Positions 49,294 through 58,086 of a stretch of DNA of 64,000 nt are shown piece by piece. Source of the stretch: Streptomyces coeruleorubidus (GTDB lineage: Bacteria; Actinomycetota; Actinomycetes; Streptomycetales; Streptomycetaceae); NCBI RefSeq assembly GCF_008705135.1, contig NZ_CP023694.1, positions 2,480,001 to 2,544,000 on the forward strand, in the 5' to 3' direction. Under the pieces are notes generated by a model. That model worked only from the letters and a program-made list of their open reading frames with translations. It did no database searches and was not told the origin of the DNA. The position numbers were made by a program, and so were the translations under genes. Numbering within the stretch: position 1 is the stretch's first letter; every line of letters begins with the position of its first letter.

Positions 49294-50337
49294 ATGGCAC
49301 CGATCGCCTGCATTCCCTCAGCCCCGGCGCCCGGGGACGCCGCCGAACTCCGCGCACGGGCACGCGGCGCACTGCTGGGCCTGGCCGTCGGTGACGCGCT
49401 CGGGGCCCCGGCCGAGAACATGAAGCCCTCGGAGATCCGCGCGCGGTGGGGCCGCATCACCGGCTACGTCGCCGAGCACCCCGCCGGAACGGACGACACC
49501 GAGTACGCGATCTTCTCGGGCCTCCTCCTGACCCGGCACGGCTCGGCACTCACCCCCGCACACGTGGAGGCGGCCTGGCACGAATGGATCGCCGACCGCG
49601 ACGAGGGCCCGTTCCGCGGCGCCGGCTTCAGCGAACGCGGCACGCTCGAGAACCTCCGCCGGGGTCTGGCGGCCCCCATCTCCGCCCAGCACCGGCACGC
49701 CTGGAGCGACGGCCTGGCCATGCGCGCGGCCCCCTTCGGGGTGTTCGCGCCCGGCCGCCCGGCGGAGGCGGCCCGGCTGGTGGCGATCGACGGCTCGGTG
49801 AGCCATGACGGCGAGGGCATCTACGGCGGCCAGGCGGTGGCCGCGGGCGTGGCGGCGGCGATGGCGGGCGCCCAGCCGATCGCGGTCGTGGCCGCCGCCC
49901 TCGCGGTCGTGCCCGACGACTCCTGGACGGCCCGCTGCCTGCGCCGCGCGGTGGCGGTGGCCCACCGCGGCGAACGCGCGGTCCGCTCCGCGGTCGTCAT
50001 CGGCGGCTACCCCTGGACCGACCTGGCCCCCGAGGCGGTCGCCCTCGCCTTCGGCGCGTACGCGGCGGCCGACGGCGACTTCGAGCAGTCCGTCCTGACG
50101 GCGGTGAACATGGGCCGCGACGCGGACACGACGGCGGCGGTCGCGGGTGCCCTGGCGGGCGCGACCCGGGGAGTCTCGGCGATTCCGCAGGCCTGGACGA
50201 CCCCCATCGGCCCGGTCCGCGGCCGGTGCCTGCCGGCGATGGCGGGTTACCACGTCCTGGACGTGGCGGACCTGCTGACGCCGGCGGCAACCACCTGTGC
50301 ACTGGCAGCGGACGGGGAGAGGGAGGTACCCGCATGA
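49294..50337 (+). CDS. ADP-ribosylglycohydrolase-fold protein 1 of 4
   Basis: 347-residue ARH/DraG-family protein, first of six coupled genes. It has the opening ARGALLGLAVGDALGAPAE, the first metal motif GTDDTEY (T-D-D), and the C-terminal motif NMGRDADTTAAVAGALAGA with both Asp residues. These ligands normally hold two Mg2+ or Mn2+ at the ADP-ribose site, so the active site looks intact. The family cleaves ADP-ribose from arginine, serine, or small ligands; the substrate here is unknown. ATG at 49294 is used; the ~225 bp upstream, shared with the divergent VIT1 gene, hold the probable operon promoter. The stop overlaps the next ATG. Confidence 0.85.
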   Translation: MAPIACIPSAPAPGDAAELRARARGALLGLAVGDALGAPAENMKPSEIRARWGRITGYVAEHPAGTDDTEYAIFSGLLLTRHGSALTPAHVEAAWHEWIADRDEGPFRGAGFSERGTLENLRRGLAAPISAQHRHAWSDGLAMRAAPFGVFAPGRPAEAARLVAIDGSVSHDGEGIYGGQAVAAGVAAAMAGAQPIAVVAAALAVVPDDSWTARCLRRAVAVAHRGERAVRSAVVIGGYPWTDLAPEAVALAFGAYAAADGDFEQSVLTAVNMGRDADTTAAVAGALAGATRGVSAIPQAWTTPIGPVRGRCLPAMAGYHVLDVADLLTPAATTCALAADGEREVPA

Positions 50338-51542
50338 CCCCGCTGGCACCCGCAGCCGCCGACGGCGAAGGCGCCCCACGGGAGACCAGGACCCCTCCGG
50401 TGACAGTTACGGGCGGTGCGCGGGTGGGAGACAAAAAGGCCGAAGGCCTCCTGCTCGGACTCGCCGCGGGCGACGCCGCCGGCTGGCCCGCCGCCCGCCA
50501 CAGAGCCGCCCGCATGCCCGACTGGACCCGCCGCCTCACCCGCGAACTGGACACCTTCGCCGAACACAACGCCACGACCACCCTCCCCGTCCCCATCGCC
50601 CTGAACCAGCCCCCGGAACCCCTCCGCCTGGGCCCCTCGGACGACGCCGAGTGGGCCGCCTTCTCCGCGGAGGCCCTCCTGCGCGCGGGCGACGACACCG
50701 TCCTGAACGACCTCAGCCGAGAACGCCGCATCCGCGCCGCGATCGACCTCACCTGGAACGCCCTCGCCTGCGAGGTGGCCGCCGCAGCGGACCGCGCCTC
50801 CGAGATCGAATCCGCCGTCCTCCCTCTACGCGCCCGCATCTCCGTCCGCGCCGGCCTCGGCAACCTCGCCACCGGCCTGCGCCCGCCCGCCACCGGCCAC
50901 GACAACCCGCACTACTTCGACGACGCCGCCTGCGTACGCGCGTGCGTCCTGGCCGTGGCCCACCCCGGCGACCCCCGCCGCGCCGCCGGCCTCGCCGAGT
51001 TCGACGCCCGCTACACCCAGGACGGCGACGGCGTACACGGCGCCCGCGCCATGGCGGCGGCGCTCGCCCTCGCCCTGGCCGGCGCGAACGTCGACGCCTG
51101 CGTCACGGCGGCGCTCGCCGAACTCCCCGAGGAGACGGAGATCGGCCGCAACGCCCGGCACGCGCTGCACCTCGCCGCCGTCGCGGACAGCGCCTTCGCC
51201 CTGGTCCCGCCCCTGGAACACCAGATCGTCGACCACGTCTACAGCTACGGCATCGCCGCCGCCGAAACGGTACCGGTCGCCCTCGCCCTGGCCACCGCCG
51301 CCCGCGGCCGCATCGCGGAGGCGATCCCCGCCGCGGCCTGCCTGTCCCGCGTCGCGGACTCCGCCCCGGCCCTGGCGGGTGCCCTGACCGGCGCGCTGGG
51401 CGGCGGCGCCTCGATCCCCGCCTCCTGGCGGGAGACCTGCCGCACGCTCTCCGGCTGCGCCCTTCCCCGCCTCACCGGCACGGACCTCGTGGAACTCGCC
51501 GAACTGCTGGAAGCCGCACAACCGGCATGCCCCGGTGGATGA
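50334..51542 (+). CDS. ADP-ribosylglycohydrolase-fold protein 2 of 4, degenerate active site
   Basis: 402-residue paralogue with the same fold (GLLLGLAAGDAAGWPAARH; PSDDAEWAAFSAEALL; CLSRVADSAPALAGALTGALGGGASIP). The first metal motif is S-D-D-A where the family has T-D-D-T. The DxDT motif is replaced by RVADSAP, losing one of the two acidic ligands. It is probably catalytically weak or dead and might bind ligand or partner with its neighbours. A 35-residue Pro/Thr-rich N-terminal tail is extra. It is coupled to gene 1 (ATGA) and ends 7 bp before the ATG of gene 3. Confidence 0.75.
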   Translation: MTPLAPAAADGEGAPRETRTPPVTVTGGARVGDKKAEGLLLGLAAGDAAGWPAARHRAARMPDWTRRLTRELDTFAEHNATTTLPVPIALNQPPEPLRLGPSDDAEWAAFSAEALLRAGDDTVLNDLSRERRIRAAIDLTWNALACEVAAAADRASEIESAVLPLRARISVRAGLGNLATGLRPPATGHDNPHYFDDAACVRACVLAVAHPGDPRRAAGLAEFDARYTQDGDGVHGARAMAAALALALAGANVDACVTAALAELPEETEIGRNARHALHLAAVADSAFALVPPLEHQIVDHVYSYGIAAAETVPVALALATAARGRIAEAIPAAACLSRVADSAPALAGALTGALGGGASIPASWRETCRTLSGCALPRLTGTDLVELAELLEAAQPACPGG

Positions 51543-51549
51543 TGCGGCC

Positions 51550-52719
51550 ATGAAGCCCAAACCACACCAAAACGCCACACTGGACGAACGGATCACCGGA
51601 GCCCTGGTCGGAGCCGCCGTCGGCGACGCCCTCGGCGGCCCCGTCGAGGGCTACTCGCCCGAGCAGATCCTGGAACGCCACGGCGGCCGCGTGCACGGCA
51701 TCGTCGGCCCCTGGCACGGCGACGACTGGCGCACCGCCCGCCCCCTCGCCCCGTACCACAAGGGCGACGGCCACGTCACCGACGACACCTTGATGACGCA
51801 CGCCCTGATCCGCGTCTACGCCCGGGTCCGCGACCACCTCGACGCCTACGCGATCGCCGGCCACCTCGTCCCCGACCTCATGACCGAGCCACGCTGGATC
51901 CCGGAACTGGAGACCGAGGCACTCCCCCTGCACCGCGTCTTCCTGGCGGAGAAATGGCTGGTGACGAGGATCCATTACGGCCATGCCGACCCGCGAGAGG
52001 CCGGCAGCGGCAACATCGTCAACTGCGGTGCGGCGATGTACATGTCCCCGGTCGGCCTGGTCAACGCCGCCAACCCGCGGGCGGCCTACGCCGAAGCCCT
52101 CGACATCGCCGGCGCGCACCAGTCGTCGTACGGCCGTGAGGCGGCGGGCGTCCTGGCGGCGGCGGTCGCGGCGGCGTGCACCCCGGGAGCCACCCCGGAC
52201 TCGGTCGTCTCGGCCTGCCTGTCCCTGGCGAAGGACGGCACGCGCACCGCCATCGAGCGGGTCTGCGAGGAGGCCTCCCGCCACACGGACTTCGAGTCCG
52301 CACTGGGTCCCCTGCGCGAGGCGGTCGCCCCCTACGACACGGTCGGCCCCGACTACCGCGCCCCCTCCCTCGGCGCCCGCCGCCCCTCCCGCCTCCACAC
52401 GATCGAGGAACTCCCCGTAGCCCTGGGCATGTTGCTCGTGGCCCAGGGCGACTACCGGCACGCGGTCCTGGGCGCCGTGAACTACGGCCGCGACTGCGAC
52501 TCCATCGCCACGATGGCCGGCGCCCTGGCCGGCGCACTCGGTTCGCCCATCCCCCAGGACTGGGCCAAGACGGTCGCGGAGGCCAGCCGCCTGGACCTCT
52601 GGGAACCGGCCGTGACCCTCACGGCCGTAACCCGCGAGGTCTTCTCCCGGGACACCGCCCGCCGCCGCACCCACGAACAGGCCTTCGCATCCCTCGGAGG
52701 CCCGGAATGCTCCGCCTGA
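51550..52719 (+). CDS. ADP-ribosylglycohydrolase-fold protein 3 of 4
   Basis: 389-residue ARH-family protein: ERITGALVGAAVGDALGGPVEGY, VTDDTLMTHALI (intact T-D-D-T) and NYGRDCDSIATMAGALAGALGSPIP (D-C-D-S). The middle insert (PEWHGDDWRTARP-like region, GNIVNCGAAMYMSPVGLVNAANP) resembles the crystallin-J1-like branch of the family. ATG at 51550 follows the gene-2 stop by 7 bp; a GTG at 51535 in frame would overlap gene 2. The stop overlaps gene 4 by 13 bp. Confidence 0.82.
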   Translation: MKPKPHQNATLDERITGALVGAAVGDALGGPVEGYSPEQILERHGGRVHGIVGPWHGDDWRTARPLAPYHKGDGHVTDDTLMTHALIRVYARVRDHLDAYAIAGHLVPDLMTEPRWIPELETEALPLHRVFLAEKWLVTRIHYGHADPREAGSGNIVNCGAAMYMSPVGLVNAANPRAAYAEALDIAGAHQSSYGREAAGVLAAAVAAACTPGATPDSVVSACLSLAKDGTRTAIERVCEEASRHTDFESALGPLREAVAPYDTVGPDYRAPSLGARRPSRLHTIEELPVALGMLLVAQGDYRHAVLGAVNYGRDCDSIATMAGALAGALGSPIPQDWAKTVAEASRLDLWEPAVTLTAVTREVFSRDTARRRTHEQAFASLGGPECSA

Positions 52720-54143
52720 CCTGGGTCCAGCCGGAGGACCTGCTCGGCCACGAACTCCGCCAGGCAGCCCAGGACGGCCGCGAGCCGAAAGCGATCGCGG
52801 CCCGCTGGAGAGCAGCAGGCGGCCCGGACGCCCCCCTCACAGCAGGCGCGTCCCCGTCCCCGGCCTCCCGCTACCTACGCCAACTGGCAGAAGACCTCCT
52901 GGACGAACTGGCAGACCTCCCGAGCAGGTTGTCGGACGACGAACCGACGGACCTGGGGAAGATCAGGTCAGCTTGCCCCGAGTGGCCGCCGTCTGCGGGC
53001 AGTCGTGCCGCTGGGGCGGCACCCGTCCCAAAGAAGGGCGGCACCCCGCCAGCGCGGGTGAGCGCCGCAACCCGGACCCCAGCCACACCCGACCAGCACC
53101 TGGAATCCGCATGGCTGGGCCGAGCCGCCGGCTGCCTCCTGGGCAAACCAGTAGAGAAACTCCCCCTCGATGCCATCCGCCAACTGGCCAACTCCACCGG
53201 CAACTGGCCCCTCACCACCTACTTCACAGCCCGGGGCGTCCCCGAAGACCTCCTCCAGAAGCACCCCTGGAACCGCCGCTCGGCGAAAGCCTCCCTCGCC
53301 GAGAACATCGACGGCATGCCCGAGGACGACGACCTCAACTACCCCCTCCTCAACCTCCTCGTCCTCCACCGCCACGGCAAGTCCTTCACCACCACGGACG
53401 TGGCCCGCACCTGGCTCGACGAACTCCCCGCCGGCCGCACCTTCACCGCCGAACGCATCGCCTACCGCAACCTCCTCACCGGCCTGGAACCCCCGCACAC
53501 CGCCCGCCACCGCAACCCGTTCCGCGAATGGATCGGGGCCCTGATCCGCGCCGACGTCCACGGCTGGACCAACCCCGGCGACCCGGCCGCCGCCGCGGAA
53601 CAGGCCCACCGCGACGCCACCCTCACCCACACCGCCAACGGCGCCTACGCGGCGATGTTCACGGCGGCCACCATCGCGACCGCCGCGACAGGCGAACACG
53701 ACGTCCACACCTGCCTGCGCACCGGCCTCACCGTCGTCCCGCCACGCTCCCGCCTCACCCAAGCCGTCCACCACGCCATCGAACTGGCCCGGGAGCACGA
53801 CGACTTCGACACGGTCGTCGACGGACTGCACGCCACCCACGCCCCCACCCACCACTGGGTGCACGCCGTCCCCAACACCGCCCTGATCGCCGCCGCCCTC
53901 ACCCACGCGAACGGCGACTTCTCCGGCTCGATCTGCCGCGCGGTGAGCGGCGGCTGGGACACCGACTCCAACGGCGCGACCGCCGGCAGCATCGCCGGCC
54001 TGCTGGCCAAAGACCCCGCGGCCCTCCCCGACCGATGGACGGCCCCCCTGAAGAACCGCCTGTCCACCTCCATCGGCGACTTCAACGGCATCGGCTTCGA
54101 CACCCTCGCCCACCTCACACACCGGGAGACCCACCGCTCATGA
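52707..54143 (+). CDS. ADP-ribosylglycohydrolase-fold protein 4 of 4, with N-terminal extension
   Basis: 478-residue protein. Residues 1-130 form an extra N-terminal region (MLRLTWVQPEDLLGHELRQAAQDGREPKAIAARW...) rich in Ala and Pro. The ARH domain follows: ESAWLGRAAGCLLGKPVEKLP, then EDDDLNYPLLNLLVLHRHG, then the motif VSGGWDTDSNGATAGSIAGLL, the GWDTDSNGA form typical of a separate ARH subfamily, with both Asp present. ATG at 52707 has GGAGG upstream inside the end of gene 3. The stop overlaps the CoA-transferase ATG (ATGA). Confidence 0.82.
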   Translation: MLRLTWVQPEDLLGHELRQAAQDGREPKAIAARWRAAGGPDAPLTAGASPSPASRYLRQLAEDLLDELADLPSRLSDDEPTDLGKIRSACPEWPPSAGSRAAGAAPVPKKGGTPPARVSAATRTPATPDQHLESAWLGRAAGCLLGKPVEKLPLDAIRQLANSTGNWPLTTYFTARGVPEDLLQKHPWNRRSAKASLAENIDGMPEDDDLNYPLLNLLVLHRHGKSFTTTDVARTWLDELPAGRTFTAERIAYRNLLTGLEPPHTARHRNPFREWIGALIRADVHGWTNPGDPAAAAEQAHRDATLTHTANGAYAAMFTAATIATAATGEHDVHTCLRTGLTVVPPRSRLTQAVHHAIELAREHDDFDTVVDGLHATHAPTHHWVHAVPNTALIAAALTHANGDFSGSICRAVSGGWDTDSNGATAGSIAGLLAKDPAALPDRWTAPLKNRLSTSIGDFNGIGFDTLAHLTHRETHRS

Positions 54144-55327
54144 CCGCTCCCCTCACCGGCCTCCGCGTCCTGGACCTCGCCACCCTCTTCGCCGGCCCGC
54201 TCGCCGCCACCCTGCTCGGCGACTTCGGCGCGGAGGTCGTCAAGGTCGAGCACCCGTCGAAACCGGACCCGTCCCGCGGCCACGGCCCGTCGAAGGACGG
54301 CGTGGGCCTGTGGTGGAAGATGCTCGGCCGCAACAAGCGCACCATCACCCTCGACCTGTCGAAGCCCGGCGGCCGCAGCACCCTCCTGCGCCTCGCCGCC
54401 GGCGCCGACGTGATCATCGAGAACTTCCGCCCCGGCACCCTGGAGAAATGGGACCTGGGCTGGCCGGAGCTGTCGGCCGCCAACCCCCGCCTGGTCCTGG
54501 CCCGCGTCACCGGCTTCGGCCAGTTCGGCCCCTATGCCCACCGCCCCGGCTTCGGCACCCTCGCCGAGGCGATGAGCGGCTTCGCCGCGATCACCGGCGA
54601 ACCGGACGCGCCCCCGACGCTCCCGCCGTTCGGCCTGGCCGACTCCATCGCGGGCCTGACGACGGCGTACGCGGTGATGACGGCGCTCGCCGCCCGCGAC
54701 CGCACCGGCGAGGGCCAGGTCGTCGACATGGCCCTGATCGAACCGATCCTGGCCGCGCTCGGACCCCAGCCCCTCTGGTACGACCAGCTCGGCCACGTCC
54801 AGCCCCGCACCGGCAACCGCTCCCCCAACAACGCCCCACGCGGCGTCTACCGCACCGCGGACGGCACCTGGGTCGCGGTCTCGACGTCGGCCCAGTCGGT
54901 CGCGGAACGCGTGATGCACCTGGTGGGCCGGCCGGAACTGATCGACGAGCCGTGGTTCGCCACGGGCGCCGACCGCGCCCGCCACGCCGACGTCCTGGAC
55001 GAGGCGGTCGGCTCCTGGATCGCCGCACGCACCCGCACGGACGTCCTGGCGGCCTTCGAGAAGGCCGAGGCGGCGGTGGCCCCGGTCCAGGACGTCCGCG
55101 ACGTGATGGCGGACCCGCAGTACCAGGCCCTGAACACCATCACCACCGTCGACGACCCGGAGCTGGGCCCCCTGCGCATGCAGAACGTCCTCTTCCGGCT
55201 CTCCGCCACGCCCGGCGCGATCCGCTGGGCCGGCCGCCCGCACGGCGCCGACACCGACGAGGTCCTCACCGAACTGGGCCTCACCCCGGCCGACCTCACG
55301 GCGCTGCGCGCGGAGGGCGCCCTGTGA
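54140..55327 (+). CDS. CaiB/BaiF-family (class III) CoA-transferase
   Basis: 395-residue class III CoA-transferase: LTGLRVLDLATLFAGPLAATLLGDFGAEVVKVEHP opens it, then GLWWKMLGRNKRTITLDL and ADVIIENFRPGTLEKWDLGW. The catalytic Asp is expected in GEGQVVDMALIEPIL (VDMALIE), and SPNNAPRGVYRTADGTWVAVST follows. It moves CoA between carboxylic acids such as succinate, mesaconate, citramalate or malate; the substrate here is unknown. It is coupled on both sides (ATGA from gene 4, GTGA to the lyase), so it acts in the same operon as the ARH paralogues. Confidence 0.9.
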   Translation: MTAPLTGLRVLDLATLFAGPLAATLLGDFGAEVVKVEHPSKPDPSRGHGPSKDGVGLWWKMLGRNKRTITLDLSKPGGRSTLLRLAAGADVIIENFRPGTLEKWDLGWPELSAANPRLVLARVTGFGQFGPYAHRPGFGTLAEAMSGFAAITGEPDAPPTLPPFGLADSIAGLTTAYAVMTALAARDRTGEGQVVDMALIEPILAALGPQPLWYDQLGHVQPRTGNRSPNNAPRGVYRTADGTWVAVSTSAQSVAERVMHLVGRPELIDEPWFATGADRARHADVLDEAVGSWIAARTRTDVLAAFEKAEAAVAPVQDVRDVMADPQYQALNTITTVDDPELGPLRMQNVLFRLSATPGAIRWAGRPHGADTDEVLTELGLTPADLTALRAEGAL

Positions 55328-56145
55328 CGGCGTTCCCACTCACCTGGCTCTACGCCCCGGGCGACCGCCCGCCCGTGGTGGCCAAGGCCCTCACCTCCGG
55401 CGCCGACATCGTCGTCGTCGACCTGGAGGACGCGGTCGCCCCCGACCGGAAGGCGTACGCCCGGGCCGCCACCGCCGAGTTGCTCGCCGAGCTGCCGCCG
55501 GTCCCGGTGCACGTCCGCGTCAACGCCCTGGACAGCCCCTGGGCCGGGCAGGACCTCGCCGCCGTGTCCCCGGCTCCCGGCCTCTGCGCCCTGCGGCTCC
55601 CCAAGATCACCTCGCCCGCCGAGATCGTCCGGATCGCACAGCACGCCGTCCCCGCAGGGCTGCCTCTGTACGCCCTCCTGGAGACGGCCCTCGGCGTGGA
55701 ACAGGCTTACGCCGTCGCCACGGCCCACCCGTCCCTGCGGGGCATCGCGCTCGGGGAGGCGGATCTACGGGCCGACCTGGGCGTACGGCACGACGCGGGG
55801 CTCGACTGGTCCCGCTCCCGGGTGATCGTGGCCGCCCGGGCCGCGGGCCTGCCCCCGCCGGCGCAGTCGGTCCACCCGGACGTCCACGACCTGGAAGGGC
55901 TGGCCGCCTCCTGTGCCCATGGCCGCACCCTGGGCTTCCTGGGCCGGACCGCGATCCACCCCCGCCAGCTCCCGGTCATCGAGCGGGCCTTCCTCCCCAC
56001 CGAGGAGGAGATCGAGCAAGCGGAGACGATCGTCAAGGCGGCGGCCGCGGACCCGGGCGCCCAGGCCCTCCCGGACGGCCGTTTCATCGACACGGCGGTG
56101 GTGACGGCGGCCCAGCGCACCCTGTCCCTGGCACGCCGCCGTTAG
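55324..56145 (+). CDS. CitE-like (HpcH/HpaI family) beta-hydroxyacyl-CoA lyase
   Basis: 273-residue TIM-barrel lyase: FPLTWLYAPGDRPPVVAKALTSGADIVVVDLEDAVAPDRK is the classic CitE start with the metal-site Glu/Asp, then HVRVNALDSPW, LRLPKITSP, YALLETALGVEQ, GEADLRADLGV and GRTAIHPRQLPVI. Free-standing CitE proteins act on citramalyl-CoA, malyl-CoA or HMG-CoA and do not form citrate lyase. The adjacent CoA-transferase could supply the CoA ester. GTG at 55324 overlaps that gene's stop. A strong terminator follows 6 bp after the stop. Confidence 0.9.
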   Translation: MTAFPLTWLYAPGDRPPVVAKALTSGADIVVVDLEDAVAPDRKAYARAATAELLAELPPVPVHVRVNALDSPWAGQDLAAVSPAPGLCALRLPKITSPAEIVRIAQHAVPAGLPLYALLETALGVEQAYAVATAHPSLRGIALGEADLRADLGVRHDAGLDWSRSRVIVAARAAGLPPPAQSVHPDVHDLEGLAASCAHGRTLGFLGRTAIHPRQLPVIERAFLPTEEEIEQAETIVKAAAADPGAQALPDGRFIDTAVVTAAQRTLSLARRR

Positions 56146-56151
56146 ACGCAC

Positions 56152-56185
56152 CGAGGGGTGCCCGGACAACTCCGGGCACCCCTCG
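56152..56185. terminator. Strong bidirectional terminator after the ARH operon
   Basis: A perfect 15-bp inverted repeat (56152-56166 with 56171-56185, core GAGGGGTGCCCGG) with a 4-nt loop CAAC lies between the convergent lyase gene and lgt. It closes the six-gene operon and probably ends lgt transcripts too. Confidence 0.88.
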
Positions 56186-56203
56186 ACGTCGTGCGGCTGA
56201 TCG

Positions 56204-57142
56204 TCAGCTTTTCTTCGCCGACCCGGCCTCGTCATTGGCCTCGTCGGCCTGGGACTCTTCTTCCTTGGCCTCGTCTTCCTTGCCCTCGCCGGCGGACGCG
56301 TCGTCACCGTCGGCCTCACCGCCGGAGGCACCAGGCTCCACCACGGCTTCCCGGCCCGGCCGCTTCTTCGACGACACCACGAGGTAGGTGACCGCGAGCA
56401 GGAACACGATCATCGCGGTCCACACGTTGAGCCGGAGACCCAGGATGTGGTGGGCGTCGTCGACACGCATGTACTCGATCCACGCCCGGCCCGCGCAGTA
56501 CGCGGCGACGTACAGCGCGAACGCCCGGCCGTGTCCCAGCCGGAAGCGGCGGTCCGCCCAGATGACCAGGACTGCGACGCCGATGCACCACAGCGACTCG
56601 TACAGGAACGTCGGGTGGTACGTGCCCGGCACCCGCCCGTCCGCGGAGGACGTGATCTCCAGGGCCCAGGGCAGGTCGGTGGGCTTGCCGTACAGCTCCT
56701 GGTTGAACCAGTTGCCCCAGCGGCCGATCGCCTGGGCGAGGGCGATGCCCGGCGCGACGGCGTCGGCGTACGCCGGCATCGGGATGCCCCGGCGCCGGCA
56801 GCCGATCCAGGCGCCCAGCGCGCCCAGCGCGATCGCGCCCCAGATGCCGAGACCGCCCTCCCAGATCTTGAAGGCGTTCACCCAGTCACGGCCCTCGCTG
56901 AAGTACAGCTCGTAGTCCGTGATCACGTGGTAGAGCCGGCCGCCGACCAGACCGAACGGCACGGCCCAGACAGCGATGTCGGCCACCGTGCCGGTCCGCC
57001 CGCCCCGGGCGATCCAGCGCTTGTTGCCGAGCCAGACGGCAACGAAGACGCCGATGATGATGCAGAACGCGTAGCCGCGCAGCGGAATGGGGCCGAGGTA
57101 CAGCACCCCGCGTGACGGGCTGGGAATGAAGGCAAGTTCCAT
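56204..57142 (-). CDS. lgt: Prolipoprotein diacylglyceryl transferase
   Basis: 312-residue membrane enzyme that adds diacylglycerol to the lipobox cysteine of prolipoproteins. The signature AIGRWGNWFNQELYG, the start PSPSRGVLYLGPIPLRGYAFCIIIG with the essential His-region residues, GGRLYHV and HPTFLYESLWCIG are all present across about seven helices. The C-terminal ~60 residues are a Glu/Ala/Ser-rich cytoplasmic tail ending AGSAKKS, common in Streptomyces Lgt. It is 84 bp downstream of the DsbA-like gene on the same strand. Confidence 0.95.
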   Translation of the reverse strand: MELAFIPSPSRGVLYLGPIPLRGYAFCIIIGVFVAVWLGNKRWIARGGRTGTVADIAVWAVPFGLVGGRLYHVITDYELYFSEGRDWVNAFKIWEGGLGIWGAIALGALGAWIGCRRRGIPMPAYADAVAPGIALAQAIGRWGNWFNQELYGKPTDLPWALEITSSADGRVPGTYHPTFLYESLWCIGVAVLVIWADRRFRLGHGRAFALYVAAYCAGRAWIEYMRVDDAHHILGLRLNVWTAMIVFLLAVTYLVVSSKKRPGREAVVEPGASGGEADGDDASAGEGKEDEAKEEESQADEANDEAGSAKKS

Positions 57143-57226
57143 GGCAGGGTCGACGCTACCGTGCCGGACCGGGGCCGCGGCAGGCAGCCCGGCTACGGGT
57201 CCATAACGGGAGCGTGAGAAAAGCCT

Positions 57227-58000
57227 TTACCCCTTGTTCTGCTCCTGCACCATCTGCTTCAGCTTCGCCGGGGTCATCGCCCGGTCCTGGTAGATGTTCT
57301 CGCCGTCGAACAGCACGGTCGGCGTGCCGGAGAAGCCGCCCTTGTTGAAGGCCTGGTGGGACTTGGCGACCCAGCCGTTGTGCTTGCCGTCCTCGACGCA
57401 CTTGCGGAAGGCGGGGGTGTCCAGGCCGTCGACCTTGCCGGCCAGCTCGATCAGCTTGTCGTTCCTGGCGTAGGCGTCGTCGACCTCTTGGGGCTGGTTG
57501 TCGAAGAGCACGTCGTGGTACGCGGGGAACTTCCCGGCGTCCTGGGCGCAGGCCGCGGCGTTGGCCGCGTTGCGGGAGCCGCTGCCGCCCATGTTTCCGT
57601 CGATGAGGGTGACCAGGTGGTACTCGGTCTTCAACTGGCCGGCGTCCGTCAGTTCGTGGATCACCGGCCGGTACGCCGTCTCGAAGGACTTGCAGGCCGG
57701 GCAGCGGAAGTCCTCCCAGACCGTAAGCGTGGACTTGGCGCTGTCCTTGCCGACCGGGATCGCCAGGCCGTCCTTGCCCTGTGCTCCCGAGGGGGCCACG
57801 ACCGGGCCCGAGGCCTCGCTGTCGTCCTTGCCGGCGTTGGCCGCGACGACGCCGATCACCGCCGCGAGACCCAGGACGGCGACGACGGCCCCGCCCACGA
57901 TCAACGCGCGCCGGCGCTTCTCAGCGGACTTCTGCTTCTCACGCTCGACCGCCATCTTCTCCCGGGCGGTGCGCTTTCCCTCACGGTTCTTCTCGCTCAC
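57227..58000 (-). CDS. Membrane-anchored thioredoxin-fold (DsbA/DsbG-like) protein
   Basis: 257-residue protein. A charged cytoplasmic N-terminus (MSEKNREGKRTAREKMAVEREKQ) leads to one membrane helix (residues ~32-56, ALIVGGAVVAVLGLAAVIGVVAA), followed by an extracytoplasmic thioredoxin-fold domain with CPAC at C100-C103. The second half has GGFSGTPTVLFDGENIY with the cis-Pro. DsbA-like proteins of this kind oxidise or isomerise disulfides in secreted proteins. GTG at 58000; the gene follows trpA after the terminator hairpin at 58015-58041. Confidence 0.88.
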   Translation of the reverse strand: MSEKNREGKRTAREKMAVEREKQKSAEKRRRALIVGGAVVAVLGLAAVIGVVAANAGKDDSEASGPVVAPSGAQGKDGLAIPVGKDSAKSTLTVWEDFRCPACKSFETAYRPVIHELTDAGQLKTEYHLVTLIDGNMGGSGSRNAANAAACAQDAGKFPAYHDVLFDNQPQEVDDAYARNDKLIELAGKVDGLDTPAFRKCVEDGKHNGWVAKSHQAFNKGGFSGTPTVLFDGENIYQDRAMTPAKLKQMVQEQNKG

Positions 58001-58014
58001 ACCCCGGAAACGAA

Positions 58015-58041
58015 CCGGGGAGGCGCACCGCGCCTCCCCGG
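58015..58041 (-). terminator. Terminator behind trpA
   Basis: A 12-bp perfect stem (58015-58026 with 58030-58041, core GGGGAGGCGC) with a 3-nt loop ACC lies 45 bp after the trpA stop on the minus strand and 14 bp before the DsbA-like gene start. It separates the trp genes from the DsbA-lgt pair. Confidence 0.8.
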
Positions 58042-58086
58042 CCCCAGGTCCACCCGTACGAGGGACCTGTATGACTTCCGGCTTTC

